From Streptomyces varsoviensis (GTDB lineage: Bacteria; Actinomycetota; Actinomycetes; Streptomycetales; Streptomycetaceae), in NCBI RefSeq assembly GCF_000718635.1, contig NZ_JOBF01000006.1, positions 1-64,000 of the forward strand: a stretch of 64,000 nucleotides of DNA. The letters run 5' to 3'. Numbering within the stretch: position 1 is the stretch's first letter; each line of letters opens with the position of its first letter. A model generated the notes under the pieces. The model worked only from the letters and a program-made list of their open reading frames with translations, searched no databases and was not told the origin of the DNA. Position numbers and translations under genes: made by a program. Positions 26,934 through 35,393 of the stretch are shown here, in pieces.

Positions 26934-26978
26934 CGTCGTTAACAACGACGAAATGACGGTAGTGATAACATCGTTAAC
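26934..26978. promoter_or_regulatory. Paired GTTAAC operator and promoter, PDR operon / TetR
   Basis: An inverted repeat CGTCGTT-AAC-AACGACG spans 26934-26950. A second copy of the core CGTTAAC lies at 26972-26978, 35 bases away, touching the TetR start codon. TAACAT at 26966-26971 is a plausible -10 seven bases before that ATG, so the TetR mRNA may be leaderless. Both sites are suited to autorepression and control of the divergent reductase operon. Confidence 0.65.
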
Positions 26979-27638
26979 ATGTCAATTCGGGGAAGAAGAG
27001 ACAGCGAACACACCGGCACGCGCAAGGGCCCGGTCCGGCCGGAGACGGTGGTCGACACCGCGCTGGCCCTGGTCAGCCGCGGCGGCCTGGAGTCCCTGAC
27101 GATGCGTCGGCTCTCCGACGCGCTGGACACCCAGCCGCCCGCCCTGTACCGGCTGTTCCAGGACAAGGACGCCCTGGTCGACGCGATGGCCGAGGCGATA
27201 CTGGCCACGGCGCTCGGCCCGCTCCCCGCGGCGAGCTGGGAGGACCGCGTCAGCGTGCTGGCCGGCCGGCTACGGGCGGCCATGCTCGGACAGCGCGACG
27301 GAGCCCGCATCGTGGGGGGCTCCTACTCCACCCGGCGCCCCAACCTCACGGTGGCCGACTCCCTGCTGGCCGCCATGGGAGACGCCGGCTTCACCGACGA
27401 GGAGGCGATCTGGGCTGTCACCACCGTCTTCTCGTACGTACTCGGCGAGGTCCTGGAGCAGCAGCAGGGCCACCTCAAGGTGGACCTCGACGAGGTCCGC
27501 GCCTCCCTCTCCCCCGAGGACTACCCCCACCTGGCCAACAGCGCCCTGCCCGCCATCCTCGACTTCGACGCCCGCTTCGCCTTCGGCCTCCGCCTGATCA
27601 TCACAGGCCTCCGCGAAAGAACCCCGTTACCCCGATAA
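26979..27638 (+). CDS. TetR-family regulator with TetR C-terminal domain
   Basis: The 219-residue product has the HTH at about 20-65 (TVVDTALALVSRGGLESLTMRRLSDALDTQPPALYRLFQDKD, in joined motifs) and a C-terminal region like that of true tetracycline repressors (YSTRRPNLTVADSLLAAM, FSYVLGEVLEQQQ, FDARFAFGLRLIITGL). The subfamily often senses tetracycline-like or other aromatic small molecules. It faces the PDR/VanB reductase-PPOX operon across 109 bases with GTTAAC-type operators, so it probably represses that operon and itself. No ribosome-binding site is visible upstream. Confidence 0.93.
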   Translation: MSIRGRRDSEHTGTRKGPVRPETVVDTALALVSRGGLESLTMRRLSDALDTQPPALYRLFQDKDALVDAMAEAILATALGPLPAASWEDRVSVLAGRLRAAMLGQRDGARIVGGSYSTRRPNLTVADSLLAAMGDAGFTDEEAIWAVTTVFSYVLGEVLEQQQGHLKVDLDEVRASLSPEDYPHLANSALPAILDFDARFAFGLRLIITGLRERTPLPR

Positions 27639-27655
27639 CCCCCGCGAGCCCCCTC

Positions 27656-28160
27656 CGAGGGCGCGAGGAACCGCGCGCCCAACCACAACACACCCGCAGC
27701 AAGACGCCGACCGCCCCACCCACCCCCGGGGGCGCGAGGAACCGCGCGCCCAGCCACAACACACCTGCGGCCAAACCCCGACCGCCCCACCCTCAAGGGG
27801 CGCGGGGAACGGCGCGACAAGCCGAAACGCACCCGCAGCCAACTCCCGACCGCCACCACCCACCCCCAGGGGCGCGGGGAACTGCGCGACAAGCCACGAC
27901 GCACGCGCGCCCAACAACCAACACCACGAGGCACCCCCCAAGGGGCGCGGGGAACTGCGCGATCAGCCGAAACGCACCCGCAGCCAACATCCGGCGCCGC
28001 AAGGCACCTCAGGGGCGCGAGGAACGGCGCGCCAAGCCGAGACGCACCCGCAGCCAACTCCCGACCGCCACCACCCACCCCCAGGGGCGCGGGGAACGGC
28101 GCGCCAAGCCACGACGAACCGGCAGCCGCCAGCCAACCTCACCCCACCCGCCCGGAGGGG
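27656..28160. repeat. ~72-bp tandem repeat, seven copies, each with a CGCG...CGCG hairpin
   Basis: Units begin near 27656, 27728, 27797, 27868, 27940, 28012 and 28084. Each starts GGGGCGCGGGGAACNGCGCG and continues with AAGCC-CGACGCACCCGCAGCCAA-type sequence ending in CACCCACCCC. The GCGCG(A/G)GGAAC(C/T/G)GCGCG part can fold into a short hairpin. The array fills the whole 27639-28198 gap between two 3' ends. A similar GGGGCGCGGGGAACTGCGCG motif is, from memory, widespread in Streptomyces genomes as single copies; seven in tandem is notable. Confidence 0.9.
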
Positions 28161-28198
28161 GGCGCAGCGCCGTCCCCACCGAACCCCAGTGGAACGCC

Positions 28199-29017
28199 CT
28201 AGTCCTCGGAGAGGACGAAGGACCCCTCCGTCTTCCCCAGCCCCGAAACCTCCGCCTCGACCAGGTACGTACCGGCCTTGACGGAATCCGCCGCCGGCGT
28301 AGCGCAATTGGCGGCGCTCGGCTTGCGGTCCCATTCCACGGTGCGCTTGGTCTCGCTGTCGGCCGCGACCTCGATCGGGGCCGGGCTGTCGCCCTTGGGG
28401 CAGTCGCCGGAGGACCACACCGGCTTGTCGGGCTCCTTGGTCGGGGCGATCTTCAGGACGGCGGACTTCGAGCCGAAGTCGACCTTGCAGGCGTCGCTGC
28501 CCGTGTTCTTGGCGATGACCTCGAACTTCGGCTTCTCGTCCGGGGCGTAGGTGTTCTTCACGCTGCGCACCGTCAGGTGTACCGCCGAGGTGCTGCACTC
28601 CGGGAGGCTCGACCCGGCCGGTACGGCCTTCCCGTCACCGGCTCCGAGCACCCCGGCGCCCGCGGCGCCGCCCGAGCCCGTACCGCCGCCGCCACCGCCG
28701 CCGTTGCCGCCAGAACCGGAACCAGAACCACCGCTTCCGCCACCGTCACCGGACTCGTCGCGACCGCCCGGCCGTTGGCCGTAGTGCGTGCCGGACGGGG
28801 TCGGCCCCGGCGTGATGGTGTTGGTGGGCCCGGAGTCCTTGCCGCTCGACCCCTTGCCCTGGTCGTTCTTGCCGGCGCTGCCGCTGCCGCCGCCGCCCAG
28901 ATTGACGGCCCACACCACCAGAAGCACCAGCAGCGCGATCAGGGCCAGCGCAACTGACCTCCGCCGCCAGTAGATGGAGGAGGGAAGCGGCCCGATCGGA
29001 TTGCGCAGAGATCCCAC
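28199..29017 (-). CDS. Membrane-anchored protein with Gly/Ser linker and extracytoplasmic domain
   Basis: The 272-residue product has a short cytoplasmic N-terminus (MGSLRNPIGPLPSSIYWRRR) and one hydrophobic segment (about 21-40, SVALALIALLVLLVVWAVNL). A very long Gly/Ser/Pro linker (about 41-135) follows, then a beta-rich domain with four cysteines (LPECSTSAVHLTVRS, SDACKVDFG, SGDCPKGD, AANCATPAA), probably two disulfides outside the cell. The family is unknown to me. The start was set at the GTG at 29017 because the upstream in-frame sequence is not membrane-protein-like and other starts add 46 residues. Confidence 0.76.
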   Translation of the reverse strand: MGSLRNPIGPLPSSIYWRRRSVALALIALLVLLVVWAVNLGGGGSGSAGKNDQGKGSSGKDSGPTNTITPGPTPSGTHYGQRPGGRDESGDGGGSGGSGSGSGGNGGGGGGGTGSGGAAGAGVLGAGDGKAVPAGSSLPECSTSAVHLTVRSVKNTYAPDEKPKFEVIAKNTGSDACKVDFGSKSAVLKIAPTKEPDKPVWSSGDCPKGDSPAPIEVAADSETKRTVEWDRKPSAANCATPAADSVKAGTYLVEAEVSGLGKTEGSFVLSED

Positions 29018-29219
29018 GCGAAAGACTCTACGAGAGATCCGCCACGGCACCAGCCAATACCCGCCGTGGGGCCCCGTACTTTTCTCATCATCTGCCTGGA
29101 AGCCGCCTGGAAGGCGTGCATACAGACGACAGATGGGCCGTCCGGTCCGCGACACGCCGACCCCGTGGGTGGGCCGCCAGCCGTTACGCGCGGTGGGGGC
29201 GTACGGGTCCGGGCCGCCG

Positions 29220-29681
29220 TCAACGTGACGCGGACCACTCCAGCTTGTGCCCGAACCCCTGCGCGTTGTCGATCAACCTGAGCCAGTCGGGCCGCAGTTC
29301 CCACAGGTCCGTGGCGTCCATGGCCGCCCGCAGCCGGTCGGAGGCGACGGTGAAGGGGAAGCGTTCGGTGTACGTACGCCAGGCGTCCGCCCGTTCCGCA
29401 CCCGCCAGCCGGCGGCAGCCGCCCCGGCCCTGCACGCCTGTCAGCTCCGTCCACTCCTGACCGTCGCGCTGCGCGGTGAAGGCGGCGCGGGCGCCGGGCG
29501 CGTCGAGGGCCCGGCCGTGCCGGGTGGCGGTCGAGGTGACGAAGTAGAGGACGGGCGCCTCGGCGTCGCCGCCGCGCGCGTACAGAACGGCGCAGGCCTG
29601 CGGCCCGTCCTCGTCCGCGTACGCGAGCGTCATCGTGGTGAGCCCGTCGAGCGTCCGCAGAATGGCATCGATGTCGGTCAT
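29220..29681 (-). CDS. Pyridoxamine 5'-phosphate oxidase-like flavoprotein
   Basis: The 153-residue product fits the small FMN-binding split-barrel family: TMTLAYADEDGPQACAVLYA, LYFVTSTATRHGRAL, AAFTAQRDGQEWTELTGVQGRG, then a C-terminal WELRPDWLRLIDNAQGFGHKLEW. The reaction is unknown. ATG at 29681 is the first codon that gives the family N-terminus (MTDIDAILRTLDGL). It is divergent from mutY across 166 bases. Confidence 0.86.
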   Translation of the reverse strand: MTDIDAILRTLDGLTTMTLAYADEDGPQACAVLYARGGDAEAPVLYFVTSTATRHGRALDAPGARAAFTAQRDGQEWTELTGVQGRGGCRRLAGAERADAWRTYTERFPFTVASDRLRAAMDATDLWELRPDWLRLIDNAQGFGHKLEWSASR

Positions 29682-29847
29682 CGTGACATTTGACCACCCG
29701 CCCACCCGCCCCCGCCGAAGCCCCAGGAGACGCCGTCGGCGGGGACGGGAACGGGGACGGAAACGGGACGACGTAGCGCTACGACCGGCGCGGAGCGCGC
29801 ATGGCGTCACGCACCCTTCCGCCCGACCGTGCCAGGATCGATGGGCC

Positions 29848-30786
29848 ATGACTACGACTCCCGCCACCCCCGCCACGCCCCGGACGCCGGCCGCCGCCCC
29901 CGCGTCCCCGCCCCCCGCGGCCCTGCACGCCGCCGTCATCGACTGGTTCGACAAGAACGCGCGCGACCTGCCCTGGCGCCGCCCCGACGCGGGCCCGTGG
30001 GCCGTGATGGTCAGCGAGTTCATGCTCCAGCAGACGCCCGTCAGCCGGGTGCTGCCGGTGTACGAGCAGTGGCTGGCGCGCTGGCCGCGCCCCGCCGACC
30101 TGGCCGCCGAGCCGCCCGGCGAGGCCGTACGCGCCTGGGGCCGGCTCGGCTACCCGCGCCGCGCGCTGCGGCTGCACGGCGCGGCGGCGGCGATAGCGGA
30201 ACGGCACGGCGGGGACGTACCGGACGATCACGCCAAGCTGCTCGCGCTGCCCGGCGTCGGCGAGTACACGGCCTCCGCCGTGGCCTCCTTCGCGTACGGG
30301 CAGCGGCACCCGGTCCTCGACACCAATGTGCGCCGGGTCTTCGCGCGCGCCGTGACCGGGGTGCAGTACCCGCCGAACGCCACCACCGCCGCCGAGCGCA
30401 AGCTCGCCCGCGCCCTGCTGCCCGAGGACGAGGCGACCGCCGCCGGCTGGGCCGCCGCGACCATGGAGCTGGGCGCGCTGGTCTGCACGGCCCGCAGCCC
30501 CGCCTGCGGCCGCTGCCCGATCGCCGCGCGGTGCGCGTGGCTGGCGGCGGGGTCGCCGGCGCACGACGGCCCGGCGCGGCGCGGTCAGACGTACGCCGGT
30601 ACGGACCGCCAGGTGCGGGGCAAGCTGCTGGCCGTCCTGCGCGAGGCGGTCGGGCCGGTGGAGCAGGCGGTGCTGGACGGGGTGTGGGACGAGCCCGTGC
30701 AGCGGGCGCGCGCGCTCGACGGGCTCGTCGCGGACGGGCTCGTGGAACCGCTCGCCGACGGCGCGTACCGGCTGCCGCTGACGTGA
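29848..30786 (+). CDS. mutY: A/G-specific adenine DNA glycosylase
   Basis: Base-excision enzyme removing adenine mispaired with 8-oxoguanine. The 312-residue product has a 25-residue Ala/Pro-rich tail and then the MutY core: DLPWRRPDAGPWAVMVSEFM (catalytic Glu in SEFMLQQT), the helix-hairpin-helix LPGVGEYTASAVASFAYG, the catalytic Asp in VLDTNVRRVFARAV, and the 4Fe-4S ligands in CTARSPACGRCPIAARC. The C-terminal NUDIX-like domain of E. coli MutY is absent, and a short alpha/beta tail replaces it, as in other actinobacteria. ATG at 29848. Confidence 0.95.
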   Translation: MTTTPATPATPRTPAAAPASPPPAALHAAVIDWFDKNARDLPWRRPDAGPWAVMVSEFMLQQTPVSRVLPVYEQWLARWPRPADLAAEPPGEAVRAWGRLGYPRRALRLHGAAAAIAERHGGDVPDDHAKLLALPGVGEYTASAVASFAYGQRHPVLDTNVRRVFARAVTGVQYPPNATTAAERKLARALLPEDEATAAGWAAATMELGALVCTARSPACGRCPIAARCAWLAAGSPAHDGPARRGQTYAGTDRQVRGKLLAVLREAVGPVEQAVLDGVWDEPVQRARALDGLVADGLVEPLADGAYRLPLT

Positions 30787-30861
30787 CGGCGACCGGCAGA
30801 CGTAACGGTCATGACGGCTGCCGTAACAACAAACGCCGCAACCGCCGCACAGCCTCCAACT

Positions 30862-30878
30862 GCCCCTGTTACAGGGGC
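30862..30878 (+). terminator. Hairpin downstream of mutY
   Basis: Stem GCCCCTG/CAGGGGC (30862-30868, 30872-30878) with loop TTA followed by CTTTCG, 76 bases after mutY and ahead of the sigE promoter region. It is short but followed by pyrimidines. Confidence 0.55.
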
Positions 30879-30923
30879 CTTTCGCCCGCATAACCGCACC
30901 GGAAAGCCGTCACCGAGCCGTCA

Positions 30924-31100
30924 CCGTCCGCCATCCGGACGGGCATAATGTCCGGTTCGTTCCCCCTGTTACACAACCTATGGACATCTGTGCACGCGTC
31001 GAAGGGCTATCGCACATCGCGTCGCAACAGCACCTCCGTAGCGTCCTCTACGTGCTGGACGACCACCAGCGTGACGCGGGGAACGCAAGCGGAATGGAGG
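30924..31100 (+). promoter_or_regulatory. sigE upstream region
   Basis: The gap before sigE holds an inverted repeat CCGTCCG-CCATC-CGGACGG (30924-30942) immediately followed by CATAAT (30945-30950), a fair -10 box. In S. coelicolor the sigE promoter is activated by CseB, so the repeat may be its binding site; this is inference. A GGAGG at about 31096-31100 marks the sigE ribosome-binding site. Confidence 0.38.
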
Positions 31101-31108
31101 CTGCTCGG

Positions 31109-31657
31109 ATGGCTGGCAGCGGCAAGGTTCTGGATTTCGAGGAGTACGTCCGCAACCGGCAGGACGCGCTGTTGCGCAGCGCCCGCCGACTGGTTCCGGA
31201 CCCGATCGACGCTCAGGACCTCCTCCAGACCGCGCTGGTGCGCACGTACGGCCGCTGGGACGGCATAGCCGACAAGTCGCTGGCCGACGCATATCTCCGC
31301 CGTGTCATGATCAACACTCGCACGGAGTGGTGGCGCGCCCGTAAGCTCGACGAGGTGCCGACCGAGCAGCTCCCCGACGCCCGCGTCGAGGACGGCACCG
31401 AGCAACACGCCGACCGCGCACTGCTGATGGACATCCTCGGGGTCCTCGCCCCCAAGCAGCGCAGCGTCGTCGTGCTGCGACACTGGGAGCAGATGAGCAC
31501 TGAGGAGACGGCGGAGGCGCTCGGCATGTCGACCGGCACGGTCAAGAGCACGCTGCACCGGGCCCTGGCCCGTCTGCGTCAGGAACTGGAGAGCCGCGAC
31601 CTGGACTTCCACGCTCTGGAACGAGGCGAGCGGGGGCAGGAACGGTGCGCGGCCTGA
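31109..31657 (+). CDS. sigE: ECF sigma factor SigE
   Basis: Cell-envelope stress sigma factor. The 182-residue product matches S. coelicolor SigE closely as I remember it: VLDFEEYVRNRQDALLRSAR (region 1-2), DLLQTALVRTYGRWDGIADK, INTRTEWWRARKLDEVPTEQ (region 2.4), QRSVVVLRHWEQMSTEETAE and GTVKSTLHRALARLRQELE (region 4 HTH). ATG at 31109 has GGAGG eight bases upstream; an in-frame ATG five codons earlier overlaps that site. First gene of sigE-cseA-cseB-cseC. In S. coelicolor there is no linked anti-sigma factor; control is at transcription through the CseB/CseC two-component system. Confidence 0.97.
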   Translation: MAGSGKVLDFEEYVRNRQDALLRSARRLVPDPIDAQDLLQTALVRTYGRWDGIADKSLADAYLRRVMINTRTEWWRARKLDEVPTEQLPDARVEDGTEQHADRALLMDILGVLAPKQRSVVVLRHWEQMSTEETAEALGMSTGTVKSTLHRALARLRQELESRDLDFHALERGERGQERCAA

Positions 31658-32376
31658 GAAAGCCGGCTCCTCCCAAGCCAGCACTGATGACGGGCGGCAC
31701 GGTGGCCTCGATGGCCGCCGCCGCCTGCCTCGTGCTGTCCGGATGCAACGCGAGCGGCGAGGGCGTACGGAAAGAAGGACCCGCGCGGAGCGAGAGCGCG
31801 GCCAAAGCGAAGCGGACACCTTCGGCGTCGGCCTCTCCTTCCCAGGAGAAGGTCGACGCCGTCGCGTTGATCAAGGACGACCCGAAGGTCAGCCCGCAGG
31901 TCAAGTGGAACCTGAAGCCGTGCGCGAAGAACCAGTACCCGGTCGACGTCTCGTACGCGCAGCTCACCGACTCCGCCCGGACCGACATCGTGGTGAACGT
32001 CCTGACCTGCGGCGACTCCTTCGGCGTGGGTGCTTACGTGTACCAGCCCAAGGAGGACACCGCGAGTGCCGGCTCGGGTAAGGATTCCGGCTCGGAAACC
32101 GCCTCGGCCTCGGCCTCGCCCCTGGACTCGTACGAGAACGTGTTCTCGGCCGAGCAGTCGCCCGTCTACGCCGACGTGGACCGCCGTGACCTGCGGGTGA
32201 CCCGGCAGATCTACGCTTCAGGGGACGCCATGTGCTGTCCGTCGGGCGAGGACGTGATCACGTACCACTGGAAGAAGGACAAGTTCCAGGAGACGGGGCG
32301 CACGCACACCGACTACAGCAAGGCCGTCAACGGCGATGACAAGGACGACCTCCCCAGCGCGGGAACGGAGGGCTAG
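31645..32376 (+). CDS. cseA: Lipoprotein CseA
   Basis: Negative modulator of the SigE response, a surface lipoprotein. The 243-residue product has a basic N-terminus, a hydrophobic core and a lipobox (LSGC, Cys34). The mature part carries Ser/Ala-rich linkers (SASASPSQEK; SETASASASPLDS) and a folded domain with cysteines (LKPCAKNQYP, LTCGDSFGVGAYV, AMCCPSGED). The GTG start overlaps the end of sigE by 13 bases, so translation is probably coupled. cseB follows seven bases after its stop. Confidence 0.94.
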   Translation: MRGLRKPAPPKPALMTGGTVASMAAAACLVLSGCNASGEGVRKEGPARSESAAKAKRTPSASASPSQEKVDAVALIKDDPKVSPQVKWNLKPCAKNQYPVDVSYAQLTDSARTDIVVNVLTCGDSFGVGAYVYQPKEDTASAGSGKDSGSETASASASPLDSYENVFSAEQSPVYADVDRRDLRVTRQIYASGDAMCCPSGEDVITYHWKKDKFQETGRTHTDYSKAVNGDDKDDLPSAGTEG

Positions 32377-32383
32377 AGCAGCG

Positions 32384-33091
<708 letters not shown>

Positions 33092-33100
33092 CCTCTCCTC

Positions 33101-33355
33101 ATGGTGCCGCAGACCCCAGGGGAGCGCCCCCCAGCACCCTTCACCGCCCCCGCGCCCGCCCTCTCCCTCGGGCCCGTCATCTCCCCCGCGCCCGCCGTCT
33201 CCCTCGGGCCCGGCATCGACCTCGGGCCCGGCGCGACCGTCGCCTCCCCCGCGCGCCGGGGCCGCACGCGGGCCACGACACCGGCCCGGGGCACGACACC
33301 AGCCCGGGCCACGACCCCGGCCCGGGGCACGACACCGAGCAGGGCGGCACGGTGA
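33101..33355 (+). CDS. Small Pro/Ala/Thr/Arg-rich ORF between cseB and cseC
   Basis: A possible 84-residue product, first recognised by its position: it starts nine bases after cseB and its TGA stop overlaps the cseC GTG (GTGA). The composition is low in complexity, with two repeat blocks: SLGP-type units (LSLGPVISPAPAVSLGPG) and TTPARG/TTPARA units. No ribosome-binding site is clear and no domain is visible. It may be a coupled leader ORF or simply the reading frame of a DNA repeat inserted in the operon. Confidence 0.3.
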   Translation: MVPQTPGERPPAPFTAPAPALSLGPVISPAPAVSLGPGIDLGPGATVASPARRGRTRATTPARGTTPARATTPARGTTPSRAAR

Positions 33356-34644
33356 AACTCTCCCTGCGCACCGGGCTGCGCTGGAAGGTCAGCCTCGCCA
33401 TCGCCGGGGTGGGCGCGCTCGTCGCCGTCGCGCTGAGCCTCGTCGTGCACAACGCCGCGCGCGTCGCGATGCTCGACAACAGCCGCGACGTGATGGACCA
33501 GCGGGTCCAGGACGCCCAGCGCATCTACGACTCCACGCACCGGCTGCTGTTCCGCACCAAGATCGACGACCCGGCGCTGCCGCAGCAGCTCCGGGAGGCC
33601 GCCGCCCTCGGGCTGCGCGCCACCTACCTCCAGGACTCGGGCGGCGCACCGGAGGTCTGGGCCTCCGTGCCGCTGCGGGACGGCAAGATCCTCTCCGTCC
33701 ACACCCGGTTCCAGGACCGTTTCGCGATCCTCGACGAGCTGGACAAGGCGCTGGTCATCGGGTCGATCTCGGTGGTGCTCGGCGGTTCCGCGCTCGGCAT
33801 CCTCATCGGCGGCCAGCTCTCCCGGCGGCTGCGCAAGGCGGCCGTCGCCGCCCGCAACCTCGCCGAGGGCGAGTCGGACGTACGCGTCGGCGACTCCATC
33901 GGCGGCCGGGTGCGCGACGAGACGGACGACCTCGCCCGCGCCGTGGACGGCATGGCCGAGGCGCTCCAGGACCGGCTGGAGGCCGAGCGGCGCGTCACCG
34001 CCGACATCGCGCACGAGCTGCGCACCCCCGTCACCGGCCTGCTCACCGCCGCCGAACTGCTGCCGCCCGGCCGCCCCACCGAACTCGTACGGAACCGGGC
34101 GCAGGCGATGCGCACGCTCGTCGAGGACGTGCTGGAGGTGGCGCGGCTGGACGGCTTCGCGGAGCGGGCCGAGATGCAGGACGTCGAGCTCGGCGAGTTC
34201 GTGATGCGCCGGGTCCGGGTGGTCGCCCCGGACGCCCACTGCCGGGTCATCCGGGACGCCTACGTCTCCACCGACCCGCGCCGCCTCGAACGCATCCTCG
34301 GCAACCTCCTCGCCAACGCCGCCAAGCACGGCAAGGGGCCGTTCGAGGTCACGGTCGAGGGCCGGGTGCTGCGGGTCCGCGATCACGGACCGGGGTTCCC
34401 GGAGGAACTGCTCCGGGAGGGCCCGAGCCGCTTCCGTACGGGCAGCAAGGACCGCGCGGGCAAGGGCCACGGCCTGGGCCTGACCATCGCGGCCGGCCAG
34501 GCCAGGGTGCTCGGCGCACGGCTGACCTTCCGCAACGCGGACCCGGTCGCCGAGGGCGGCACCGGCGCCGTGGCCGTGCTGTGGCTGCCGGAGTCCGCCC
34601 CCACCAGCACGGGCAGCTTCCCGGTCATCCAGGTCCCGGACTGA
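33352..34644 (+). CDS. cseC: Sensor histidine kinase CseC
   Basis: Membrane sensor of cell-wall stress, partner of CseB. The 430-residue product has a first membrane helix (about 11-33), an extracytoplasmic sensor (about 34-135), a second helix (about 140-160), HAMP (about 161-213), the phosphoacceptor His in DIAHELRTPVTGLL (about 221), the N-box (NLLANAAKHG), DHGPGFP and GHGLGLT. GTG at 33352 gives MKLSLRTGLRWKV, matching the S. coelicolor protein as remembered. Unlike a typical tight operon, 260 bases separate it from cseB. Confidence 0.96.
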   Translation: MKLSLRTGLRWKVSLAIAGVGALVAVALSLVVHNAARVAMLDNSRDVMDQRVQDAQRIYDSTHRLLFRTKIDDPALPQQLREAAALGLRATYLQDSGGAPEVWASVPLRDGKILSVHTRFQDRFAILDELDKALVIGSISVVLGGSALGILIGGQLSRRLRKAAVAARNLAEGESDVRVGDSIGGRVRDETDDLARAVDGMAEALQDRLEAERRVTADIAHELRTPVTGLLTAAELLPPGRPTELVRNRAQAMRTLVEDVLEVARLDGFAERAEMQDVELGEFVMRRVRVVAPDAHCRVIRDAYVSTDPRRLERILGNLLANAAKHGKGPFEVTVEGRVLRVRDHGPGFPEELLREGPSRFRTGSKDRAGKGHGLGLTIAAGQARVLGARLTFRNADPVAEGGTGAVAVLWLPESAPTSTGSFPVIQVPD

Positions 34645-34702
34645 GCCGGACCCCGGACCGAAGCGGGACCCGGGCCGGGACTTGGACCGAACCCTTGTCC
34701 GC

Positions 34703-35158
34703 CTACTCGGCGCACTCACCCCAGCCCTTGCTCATGTCCATCTTGTCGCTCTGCTGCGTGAGCGCGAACCAGTTGCCCGAGTCGTCGCGGAACAGCGCCT
34801 CGGTGCCGTACGGCCGCTCCTGCGGCTCCTGGATGAACTCGACGCCCCGCGCCTTGAGCGCTTCATAGTCACCCTGGACGTCGTCGGTGGTCAGCACGCC
34901 GGGGCCCAGGACGCCCTTGGCCACCAGCTTCTTGACCATCTCGGCGGATTCCTCGTCCAGCCCGGACTTGCCGGGCAGCGACAGCGACAGTTCGAGGTCC
35001 GGCTGGTTCTTGGAGCCGACCGTCAGCCAGCGCATGCCGTCGTCGCCGCCGATGGTCATGTCCATACGAACCTCGAAGCCGAGCTTCTCGGTGTAGAACT
35101 CCTTGGCCCGTTCCTGATCGAGCACCCAGACGGTGCCGATGGCGAGACCCTTGATCAT
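34703..35158 (-). CDS. VOC-superfamily (glyoxalase/bleomycin-resistance-like) protein
   Basis: The 151-residue product has two beta-alpha-beta-beta-beta modules of the vicinal-oxygen-chelate fold: WVLDQERAKEFYTEKLGFEV (about 11-30), DDGMRWLTVGSK, LTTDDVQGDYEALKARGVEF and GTEALFRDDSGNWFALTQQ (about 118-136). A metal-binding role is usual; the substrate is unknown. It starts at ATG after AGGAGCG. It is convergent with cseC, 58 bases apart. Confidence 0.91.
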   Translation of the reverse strand: MIKGLAIGTVWVLDQERAKEFYTEKLGFEVRMDMTIGGDDGMRWLTVGSKNQPDLELSLSLPGKSGLDEESAEMVKKLVAKGVLGPGVLTTDDVQGDYEALKARGVEFIQEPQERPYGTEALFRDDSGNWFALTQQSDKMDMSKGWGECAE

Positions 35159-35267
35159 GACGCGCTCCTAAGGATGAGGTCCGTCCCCCCACCGTAGGCA
35201 GGGACGGGTACAGCACGCTTCCTGAGAACCGCGTGGACGGTCGGCCGCCCGTCCACAGTCGGCTGTC

Positions 35268-35315
35268 GCTGCCTTGCCTGTCTTGCTGCCGTGCTGCCTT
35301 GCCTGTCTTGCTGCC
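35268..35315. repeat. Direct repeat of 23 bp, period 25, upstream of VOC gene
   Basis: GCTGCCTTGCCTGTCTTGCTGCC occurs at 35268-35290 and again at 35293-35315, about 110 bases upstream of the VOC start. It may be a regulatory site or slippage product. Confidence 0.7.
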
Positions 35316-35393
35316 CCAGATACTGGCAGGGGGGTCTGACAATCTGCTGTGAGCTGCGGAAACGCCCCTGAGAGGGTCCCGTTTCCCAGCTCG

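Noticed and set aside
27656..28160. Possible CRISPR array or repeat-coded protein
   Set aside because: The whole 72-base unit is repeated, including the parts that would be spacers, and frames on both strands are only composition-driven.
30480..30786. Truncated MutY
   Set aside because: Absence of the NUDIX-like C-terminal domain is usual for actinobacterial MutY, and all catalytic and cluster residues are present.
32336..32383. Longer N-terminus for CseB
   Set aside because: It would overlap cseA and add a basic tail not found in CseB; the GTG at 32384 gives the known start.
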